Assembly: GCA_019914945.1 (NCBI GenBank)
Contig: CM034101.1
Location: forward strand, 9,559,188 to 9,623,187
Source of the DNA: Typha latifolia
Taxonomy: Eukaryota > Streptophyta > Magnoliopsida > Poales > Typhaceae
Length of the DNA stretch: 64,000 bases
Direction: 5' to 3'
Shown here: piece after piece, positions 55,715-64,000 of the stretch
How the letters are laid out: each line of letters opens with the position of its first letter
Position numbering within the stretch: position 1 is the first letter of the stretch
Notes under the pieces: generated by a model
Told to the model about the DNA's origin: nothing
The model's input: the letters and a program-made list of their open reading frames with translations, nothing else
Database searches by the model: none
Made by a program: the position numbers and the translations under genes

Positions 55715-56465
55715 CAGATGTAAACAATCTTTTAAGTGAGCTGAGGTTAGCTCTGCTCGGTTTGAAATTGAAAACTATCTAGCTCCACTCAAGGTCAAGC
55801 TTGAGATGAGTTAACTAATGTGGGGCTCGGCTCCCCCAAGTATCGAGTTTGTGTAGCTTAACTCAAGCTAGCTCCATTTTTCAACAAAAAAAGTTATAAT
55901 ATATACTTCACATATACTTCTTAAGAGTTGATAGATATAAAGATGATTCTTATTTCTTAGTTTCCCAAGCTAAAACTAAATATGATCTAACTAATTTTAA
56001 AAAAGGACAATTTTTTTTTCCTCCTAAAACTATCACAATTTTGTATACATGACACTTTTTTTGGGTACATAATGACCCCTTAACGAAAGAGAACAAATGA
56101 GGTATTTTCGATAGTTGTAAAAAGTTAAGAAAGTCATTTTAAAAATTAGTGATAATTAAGGGGGTGAACAGGAAATTCTCTTTAAAAAAATAATTTTTTT
56201 ACATTGTAAAACCTAGGATTTGAACCAAGTCATTTTATTTGAGGTTGAAGCACATAATCAATTATTTTACAGCACTAATATATTATAAAATATAAAATAT
56301 ATATTATATTATATTAAAAATAATATGTCCAGCTAATCAAGTCGAGCTCGAGCGGGCTGAGTATAGCTTAGCTCGACTTGAGTATTATTTTAAGCCTTTA
56401 CTCTGCTCAGCTCATTTAGAGCTTGAGTCGAGCTCATGAGCAAGTGATCTATTTTGACAGCCCTT
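55715..56465. mobile_element. TIR element with gagctcgag-rich arms
   Basis: The left arm (gtgagctgaggttagctctg, ctcaaggtcaagcttgag) and the right arm (gtcgagctcgagcggg, gagcttgagtcgagctcat) are rich in complementary words. The right end gacagccc resembles that of 29375-29805. A non-autonomous DNA transposon is likely; no target duplication found. Confidence 0.45.
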
Positions 56466-59400
56466 TACATAGTCCAAAGGATGGAAATACTCTACAAGGG
56501 CTATATTTTGTCTAATTCAAAACAAAGCATAAACAAAATAACTAGGAATATAGTAATAGCCACGGTTCCTCAATATCAACATCATCATCCCTATGTTTGT
56601 GAAATATTTTACCAAAAGACGGTAAACTTAGAACATAACAACTGTAATCCAAAATAGACTATATGAGTAAAGTAAATATAAGATGAACAGAATGATGCAT
56701 GCTCGTAAGTACCACCATAAGAGCATAACTAATATAAATATCAATAAATTCATACGTAATCATCGACTTGTCCTATCATATATCATAATATTCAATCAAC
56801 AAAATAAGCCCATAATAAGCTACAAGAGTATAACATCATATGTTTACTCAAAGCCAACAATAACATAACTAGCGATAATATCACTTGTACATGCCAAACG
56901 ATGCTGCCTATCGTTACCATCATTGCACCCTGTGTAGAATAATATGAGCATAAAGCTCAGAGACATCCTAACCCTACATCATCGATCAAGTACCACTAAA
57001 GCTATAAAGCCTACTCATAATCATATTTTTCTAATCTCATCTAGTATCTACACATGCAATGTTTACACTTGCTCATACCGGACATATAGTTTGCCTTAAT
57101 GCTACGAAGACTAATCGACCTTAGGCGTAGTCTAATAATAATATTAGTATTAAATACATGCTCTTCCACTAACCTAAACTAAGTTAGTAAAATGACTATT
57201 TAGATGATACTACTTAAATGATACATGCCCGTGATGCAGTATCAAATATCACGTTTAATACATCATATCGATCAAGGCTATATACCATACACACAGGAGG
57301 AAATATTTAAAGTTATAAATAAGCTAACAATAAATAAGAAAATTTTCATGCAAGTGTTACATTACAATATCACAAGGTAATAATGCCATTACAGTACAAA
57401 CATTATTTTTAGAATATATAAAGAATTCACTTTAATGAAGTGTATTCACGAAGTGGCAAGTGCTGCTCCAATGTCCAACTCTTCTTATGCCTCAGGACCT
57501 CCTTGTATAATGAATGCAATCGCACCATAAGTCGCAACCTTTTTGGACCTTAAAAATTAAATTAAATTACATGCTAATACTAAAAAATTTCGAGTCAATT
57601 TTTCTATCTATGTTTGACACGTTACTCATACAAAATTTGTCCGAACCCCTTAACCAAAAGACACTAATTTATAAGCCCCTGAACAACTAAAATAATAAAA
57701 TATTAAGTGAAATAAATTTAAAATAAAATAAAAACCTTTAGAATAATCTAGTGTAAAATACTAATGTGATTGAAAATACTAAAAGTAATTTTTAAACTTT
57801 AGTAAGTTAATTTCAGTTATATGGGTCACTATGCTCAGTCTAACAGTAGAGTTAATAGTTCATTAATGACACTTGAAAGGAATTTCACATAGTAATTCAC
57901 GAGGTAAAATATCTCTCCTTAATGGTGTGAAAATAATACCAAGTGATATTTGAGGAGTTAAATGTAATTAACCCTTAGTAAAAATAGTAAATACGAAGAA
58001 ATATTGTCATTCCATATTAATTTTTCTGATTCACAACCGCATAATTAATATTTGTTAATAGCGTGTAAGAACACCTTAACCTTGGAATCCAAATACAGAT
58101 TTGAATTCACAAAAATGAGGAGAGTAAATCTATAAACAGACTTCGATTGTGGGCAAAGGAATGAAAGTTGGACTTTCCGCGAATACTTGAGATGATGATC
58201 TCTTGATCCAATGGTCGAAACGGTTTGAAACTTGGTGGAGAAGTAGATCAGCGATGCAGGAACCGATTTAATGGAATGGATGGAGGTTTAGAGGCCAAGG
58301 TGGTGGGTGATGGCTGGTGGTCAAGCTAGGTGTCGGTGGTGGTGGAAGATGCAGTTAGGGCATGAGGTAGAGGAGTAGTCGTAGAGAAGGTGATAGATAG
58401 GTAAGGAAGGTGGGCCGCTCCTCGAGGTGAGCGGTACTACCGGATGAAAGGGAAGGTAGTGGCAGCTCTAGGTGGTGCTAGGGCCGCAGCAGCCTGGTCT
58501 AGTCGAACAAGGAGAAAGGAGGAAGATGACTTTAGATATTTGATTATTCCTAGATGATTTGACTTAGGTGCACACCACAATATATATAGTGGCTACTTAG
58601 TCCACTTGATTTAGTTAGAATCCGACTAACCTAAAGCAAAGAGCAATAAGCAAATGAAAATGCTGAAAATAAATAAAGATAACTCAAGAACTAAAATATG
58701 AAGCCTCTAATCTCCACTTGGGCGCTAAACCCAAGGACTCGAAGGCAGCCACAATTCGGTCTGGGTCTAGCCTTCACATAGCGCTTACATTTTTCTTAAA
58801 TAATACCTAATACTACTCAAGAAATATTTATGGTTTTCTTCTAATTTCTAAATAGAGTCTTTGGTTAACTTAATTATATTGCAGAAATATCCAAATCCAA
58901 CCTTGTCGAACATAATTGTTACCTAATAGATATGAATTTTACTTGAGACTTTTGCCCCATAAATCTAAGGTAGGTTTCAGATTGCAAGTTATCCCTTTTT
59001 ATATATATTTTTCATTTAATGCCACTTTGTCATTTTTCAAAGATAAATACTACTTTTTCTAGAGAAACTGGTATCCTTTTAACCCGAGGAACAAAATAAT
59101 TTTTTCTTCCTCTTTCTCTTACCGGCATTCTATCTAAACAAACTTAATATTATTGTCTTCACAAATCATATATAAGCTCATAAGCCTATTAGTCAGTCCT
59201 TTTTAAGTAGAAATAATTTGTTAATAAATAACGAAATAAAAATATGTTCACTATTTTGCTCATGTCTTTTTCATATAAACTCTTATTAGTATTATTTTAT
59301 ATATACTGAAAAACTTACTCAGTTCTTTATAACTGTGCCAAGTTTCATAGTTTCTTTTATCATCTAGTGATCATTAAAACCCTTGCTTCACATTTTCTCA

Positions 59401-59500
59401 GTGCAATTGATCGGATTATATAGATATCCCTTCAACACAACATAGGTCATCGAAAGGATCTCGGATGACTCACGAAACCAAGACACATTAATAAATTTAT
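56466..59500. other. Probable LTR-derived sequence, not resolved
   Basis: The order resembles the intron 3 LTRs: an AT-rich 5' half with an agcataaagctcagagac segment near 56950, then a GC-rich, ggtggtgg-rich 3' half (58190-58540), then a TATA-like tatatatagtgg. I could not find a partner copy or ends. No host gene signal. Confidence 0.35.
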
Positions 59501-59878
59501 TAATGAATTTTAATAAATGCATTATTTTAAGCCATCATCTTCTAATGAATTTTAATCCTCCTAATTATAATCATCTTTATATAAGATCATATAATTATGC
59601 TAGAGGACCAAAATAGAATGCATATACATAATATATAATATATCCTAATATGATATAGCTCTCTAGGAGGTAAGACTACTTACTGCCTGATCAAAAGATA
59701 CAAATCAAGTATCCTCATGTTCGTCAACCGAGTGTCAACTCATCACTAGTGGGGTCAACAGGATTCCAAATAAGGGAGTTCGGAATCTAAAAATATTTAA
59801 GTAGTATAACGTTAGTTGATTATTCAATTAGAATCCATTCGTGTAATATATGATGATATATAAAGTTTTATTAAATAA

Positions 59879-59920
<42 letters not shown>

Positions 59921-60440
59921 TGATAACATTTATAGATATATAATTATGATAACATATGCTGTTACTATAGATTATATTTTTGTAAGGACTCTAGTTTCCT
60001 ACTCATATATTAGGCATATAATAGTTAATCTCTTTTAACATAAAACATAAAAGACCAAATATATAATAATATAATTAAAAATATAGTACATACAATATCT
60101 AAGTATAATTCAATTATTTTATGATTACTACACTTAATTAATCACTAATTATACATAATAATTATTATCTTATCATATAAAAATAATTATCATAGCTTAG
60201 TATTTTATTTTATACAAAGATAGTATATAACAATGCAATGCTAAAATAGTTATATATAATATAAACATGAATATAAGATTATTATCAATATAACTATATA
60301 AGTTATAGATATATTTATATGCAAATATTTATAATTATAATAATTAATTATTATACTAACTAATAATCATAGTAGAGAGTATAAATTATCAAAATAGTTA
60401 CTGGGTATATAAACTAATTTATCTTATCTTTAGAAAATAA
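59501..60440. other. Very AT-rich stretch
   Basis: Includes an AT microsatellite at 59880-59915 and a short direct repeat (atatataattatgataaca at about 59914 and 59937). No frame or TE match. Confidence 0.45.
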
Positions 60441-61027
60441 CTACATAACTAAAACAAGAGAAAAGGAGGGAAAAATCCCTTTGCTTGGCCCAGCACTATT
60501 GCAGTAGACGAAGTGAGAAAGTGAGGAAGAAGAAGAAAGAAAGAAAGAAATAAAGGAGGAGGAGGAGGAGGGAGGAGGGGGGAAGGAGTTGGGTAACTGG
60601 GTCAGTATGGATGGGACTCGATCACTACTGGCCAACTAGCAGCTGACCTCTCGTCGACAGCTTAGTTCCAGCAAACCAGAGACAGACAGACAAACAGACA
60701 TACTGAGAGAGAGAAGAGAGAAAAGGAAGCTCACTAGTGGTGATGACGGCGGTAGGCCAGTGTCGGCAAGGGGGAGAAAAAGAGAAAGAGTGTGAGAGAG
60801 AGGAGAGTGAGAGAGAGAGACCAAAAGAGAGAGGGGGAATAAGTAGAGAGAGGTGGTGGGAGAGCTAGTGAGGGTTGTGGTAGTGAAGGGGCCTCCTACA
60901 GCCAGCTGGCCCGGCCTTGCTGGGCGGGCTGACAACTAGGGGCGCGTGGCACCCTCAACGCACGCCCCCTACATGGCATGTGGCCAGCCACGTTATGCCA
61001 TGCACACAATTTCAAAATTCTTTTAAG
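60441..61027. other. Purine-rich block, probably LTR-derived
   Basis: gga/aga-rich sequence turning GC-rich at 60890-60980. It directly precedes a gypsy protease fragment. Complement frames (60441-60635, 60636-60935) are low-complexity Ser/Leu runs, not proteins. Confidence 0.35.
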
Positions 61028-61140
61028 CTAGGTTATTACAAGGTTCGCCCTCTTGAGTGCAAGTAGGTACAAGTCAAGCCCGAACTCATAGCCTTGGGTT
61101 TGGACCTTAACCTCACACTTCCTATCCAACCAAAGGACTA
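61028..61140 (-). pseudogene. Gypsy protease fragment
   Basis: The minus strand reads IVLWLDRKCEVKVQTQGYEF then GLDLYLLALKRANLVI, homologous to the intron 1 gypsy protease text ([20 protein letters not shown]). The copia LTR at 61144 cuts into it. Confidence 0.65.
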
Positions 61141-61143
61141 TTC

Positions 61144-62065
61144 TGTTAGGTTTTAATTGTTGGCAATTGTGTACAAAATATTCTAAGTGTATTTTTACAT
61201 GTATATGAGCTTTATACAAGTCTAGAATATCTCTGGTTTGAAGAATTGCAAGATTATTGGAGATAAGTTGTTGAGTTCACACCGCGTTCACAAACGCGTT
61301 CGAACGCGGGTACTGCGTTCACACAGACCAAGAGCTGCGTTCACAAATGCGTTCGAACGCGGGTACTGCGTTCACATAAACCGAGAGCTGCGTTCACAAA
61401 CGCGTTCGAACGCAACCTGAAGAATTCAAGCTATCGCGTTCGAACGCACTCGGGCCCGTTCGAACGCACCTGAGATCAAGTCACGTCGTTCGAACGCACT
61501 CGGGCTGCGTTCGAACGCACCAACAAAGTTTGAAAATCTTGGATTCTCGTGAGTTCGGATAAGACTTGGATTTGGCTCTATCTTAGAGATCATATATAAG
61601 GATTGTGATGCCCTATCTCTAGGGAGGTTGAAAAAGCATTATTGAAGGTGACTTCTTGAGGCTACATCGGTTCTTCAACTAACAAGATTCTACTCATCTA
61701 CAAAAGTTAATCTTTCATCTTAAGGGCTATCTAGACGAAAGATCAATCTCGAGGGCTACTGAGGTTGGACTTCAATCACGAGAAACAGTGAATCGTGGGT
61801 TCTAGCGAGCAAGATTGAGAGGAACAAAGTCGTTTGGATCAACGAGTTGTTTTGTGAGTCAGTCTTGTAACTACTACTATACTAGTGATTGGTTTTGATC
61901 CGAGTTTGGATCCGTGGTTTTTTTTCCGTTTGGGTTTTTTCTACGTTAAAATCTTGGCATTCATCTATGCTTTCATTCTTAACATTTCTACAGACTTTTA
62001 CTTAAGCGAACGAGTAATATTATTGCATAGTATTTAGATACATACTTGTGTCTAGGGGTTTTTCA
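61144..62065 (+). repeat. Copia 5' LTR (922 bp)
   Basis: Begins tgttaggttttaattg, ends gggtttttca, and is followed at once by the primer site. A TATA-like catatataagg lies at about 61590. The palindrome array sits upstream of it, in the likely U3. Confidence 0.85.
61274..61518 (+). repeat. Seven-copy cgttcgaacg palindrome array
   Basis: The core cgttcgaacgc occurs at about 61297, 61350, 61403, 61437, 61457, 61487 and 61508. The first three lie in an exact 53-bp tandem unit that also holds gcgttcaca. The remainder are spaced 20-34 bp and followed by cactcggg or cacc words. The array is CpG-dense in an AT-rich region. Confidence 0.95.
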
Positions 62066-62066
62066 A

Positions 62067-62080
62067 TTGGTATCAGAGCA
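62067..62080 (+). other. Primer binding site, initiator tRNA-Met
   Basis: ttggtatcagagca, complementary to the 3' end of plant initiator tRNA-Met, one base after the LTR. Confidence 0.92.
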
Positions 62081-62114
62081 GGTTCTCTCACCTTTTGAGA
62101 GAGATCAGATAGGC

Positions 62115-62906
62115 ATGGATTTTCATAGAGATGGACCATCATCTATTAGACCTCCTATCCTAGATGGATCAAATTATGGATATTGGAAAGCTAGGATGAA
62201 AGCTTACTTGAAGTCTATAGACGAGCGAGTATGGATTGCCATTGTGAACGGTTGGCGTCCACCAATGTACATGATAAATAAAAAACTTACTAAAAACCCG
62301 ATAGAGTCATAGGATAGGACAGAATATGAAAAACTTGGATGGAATAGCAAAGCAAGAAATGCAATTTTTAGTTGTGTTTCCTCGGAAGAATTTAGAAGAA
62401 TTTCTACTTGTGAGATAGCAAAATAAGCTTGGACGATCTTAGAAACTACTCATGAATGAACTATGCCTGTAAAACTTTCGAAACTTCAGAGGTTGACTAC
62501 TAGTTTTGAAACTCTACGTATGGAGGAGAATGAGACATTTGATGAGTTTTATGCAAAACTGAGTGATATAGTCAACGCCAGCTTCAACCTAGGAGAGAAA
62601 ATTCCTAAAAATAGAATTGTCCATAAGATCCTTAGGTCTCTTTCAGAGAGGTTTCAGGCGAAAGTTACAGCTATTGAGAAAAGTAAGGACATCGATTCTA
62701 TGAAAGTTGAACAATTAGTAGGAAATCTACAAACATTTGACTGTAGTTTTTCAAAAACGAGGAAGTCCAAAGGGATTACCTTATCCACAGTTGAACAAAA
62801 TATAGAGGAGTCTAATGATGAAGGTGATTTAGATGTTGAGATGTTGGATATGTTCGTCAAAAAGTTTAATAAATTCTTTCGAAAGCCAAAACAAGTTGAA
62901 TGCTGA
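62115..62906 (+). pseudogene. Copia gag (UBN2-type), interrupted by three stops
   Basis: Starts MDFHRDGPSS at 62115 and continues in one frame through GSNYGYWKARMKAYLKSIDE, NAIFSCVSSEEFRRIS, AWTILETTHE, LQRLTTSFETLRM, ETFDEFYAKLSDIVNASFNL and KILRSLSERFQAKVTAIE. This is the capsid-like gag of plant copia elements. Stops in that frame are TAG at 62310, TAA at 62424 and TGA at 62457. No frameshift is needed, so only point mutations separate it from an open frame. Confidence 0.88.
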
Positions 62907-63489
62907 AAAACTTGAGAAAAACAAATCCTTTGTGAAAAAGAAGAATACTGTGAGTTTGAATATAGATGTGAGCAACAACAATGTCAAACAGAAAAATAAG
63001 AATTATGAGAATAAAGTTCAATGTACCTGGAGTTGTTTAAACTCAAGAAAAACAATCTTAGACTACTTCAACGACTCAAGATAATCGAACCAGAAAGAAT
63101 TTAATTTGAGGAGAAGTACAAATTGGAACTTGAAAGTGTCAAAGACCTTTCTGAACAACTTGATAATGCGAAAAATAAAATGAAGGTTGATGAAATTGAA
63201 CTAGAGCGATTGCAGAAAAAAGTGATATTTCTTAATGGAAAGAACAAACTAGACGAGATTTTAAAAGCTCATATTTCTGGAAACGACAGGTATGGTATTG
63301 GATACTCTAGTAATTCAAATAATAATAAAACTGTCTTTGTTTCTGCATGTATACAAAATGAAGATATCTTGAGGTCATCGACTGCATTTTCAAAGCAATC
63401 CTAAATGAATGCCTCTAAACTAAAGTTGAATCTACAAACTGGTGAATATTCAACGGCACCAAAGGTAAACTTTAGTCACACTCCTCGAT
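62907..63489 (+). pseudogene. Copia gag-to-pol linker (charged, coiled-coil-like)
   Basis: Frame changes after 62906. 63123-63404 reads KDLSEQLDNAKNKMKVDEIELERLQKKV and LDEILKAHISGN, a Lys/Glu-rich, probably coiled-coil linker seen in some plant copia elements between gag and the second zinc knuckle. Confidence 0.6.
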
Positions 63490-64000
63490 AAAAGGTGAGT
63501 AGAAAAGAGTTTGTTCCGACATACTATTATTGCGGCATTCTAGGACATATTCGATTTCATTGCAAATTTTTACGAAAATCTAGAAGTCCTTTCATTTATG
63601 GGATGAAAACAAAGGCTATATAGGTCAAGAAAAGTGATTTGAAATGCTATGTTGTGCATACAGCCTTGAAAGTTTTAAATTTTGATTTGTGGTATTTAGA
63701 CAGTGGCTGTTCAAGACATATGTCGGGTGACAAGTCCTTATTTTCTAATCTCGAAAAACATGAAGGCGAGTTGTGACATTCAGAGATGGTAATTCATCCA
63801 AGGTAATAGGTAAATGAAAGGTAAGTTCTCTGAGGGTTCCTATTCTTAAAAATGTTCTTTATGTTAAGGGCTTGAAAGGAAATCTTCTGAGCATCAGTCA
63901 ATTTTGTGATTAAGATTATGAGGTAAAATTCTCCAAAACTCATTGTGCTATTCTACATCATGATGGTAATGTTATATGTTATGGATCTAGAACATCTGAT
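63490..64000 (+). pseudogene. Copia zinc knuckle, protease and GAG-pre-integrase start
   Basis: A CX2CX4HX4C-related knuckle, YYYCGILGHIRFHC (about 63520-63565; the first Cys is replaced by Tyr). Then WYLDSGCSRHMSGDKSLF (63690-63740), the aspartic protease site with DSG, and VLYVKGLKGNLLSISQFC, the GAG-pre-integrase region. A stop (tgaaag context near 63815) and a TAA near 63910 break the frame. The region continues past the window end. Confidence 0.85.

Larger units (their letters stand above)
61144..64000 (+). mobile_element. Ty1/copia retrotransposon, 5' part (runs off the window)
   Basis: 5' LTR 61144-62065 (TG..CA), an intact primer site at 62067, gag, zinc knuckle and protease in copia order. 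Reverse transcriptase and the 3' LTR lie beyond 64000. Gag has three in-frame stops and later parts need frame changes, so it is defective, though less decayed than the gypsy elements to the left. Confidence 0.9.

Noticed and set aside
61296..61518. Heat-shock elements in the copia LTR
   Set aside because: HSEs need alternating nGAAn/nTTCn with two-base spacing. The palindrome has ttc and gaa directly abutting.

Overview
The window is nuclear DNA from a flowering plant. It is AT-rich, has intron-bearing genes with GT-AG splice sites, and most of it is transposable-element (TE) debris. The MYB and peroxidase proteins would fit a monocot, but I cannot name a species. Only two host protein-coding genes can be supported, both on the + strand.

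Region 1 (1-26.4 kb) is one gene: a nine-exon, 291-residue ascorbate peroxidase of the peroxisomal-membrane (APX3) type. Only 876 bp are coding, spread over 26.2 kb. The first three introns are 9.8, 7.4 and 6.8 kb and are packed with TEs. Intron 1 holds a decayed 7.7-kb Ty3/gypsy element with a 5-bp target duplication, itself hit by two small hAT elements, a MITE and a foreign LTR. Intron 2 holds an inverted-repeat element split by a large LTR, which is in turn split by a 2.84-kb hAT transposon. Intron 3 holds an LTR nested inside a relative's LTR, plus a Mutator-type MITE. All nine coding exons read through without a stop and every junction keeps frame.

Region 2 (26.4-37.7 kb) is intergenic: tandem ~300-350-bp dimers and trimers, solo and paired LTRs of one gypsy-like family (called Y here), a LINE-type RNase H remnant and MITEs. 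Region 3 (37.7-39.0 kb) is a compact two-exon R2R3-MYB gene of subgroup 4, a repressor type with an LNLEL EAR motif and a C-terminal Cys cluster.

Region 4 (39-64 kb) is again TE-dominated. It contains long AT microsatellites, a gag-only LTR retrotransposon (42.1-45.4 kb), solo LTRs, decayed copia LTRs in both orientations, and an exact 122-bp tandem duplication. At the right edge is the 5' part of a Ty1/copia element, with LTR, primer binding site, gag and protease, that runs off the window. Its LTR carries seven copies of a CG-rich palindrome.

No tRNA, rRNA, CRISPR array or operon was seen. The two host genes have no obvious functional link. The interest lies in the layered TE architecture, the intron-swollen peroxidase gene and several LTR features. 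I did not find a convincing new biological system. TE boundaries given without a target-site duplication are approximate.
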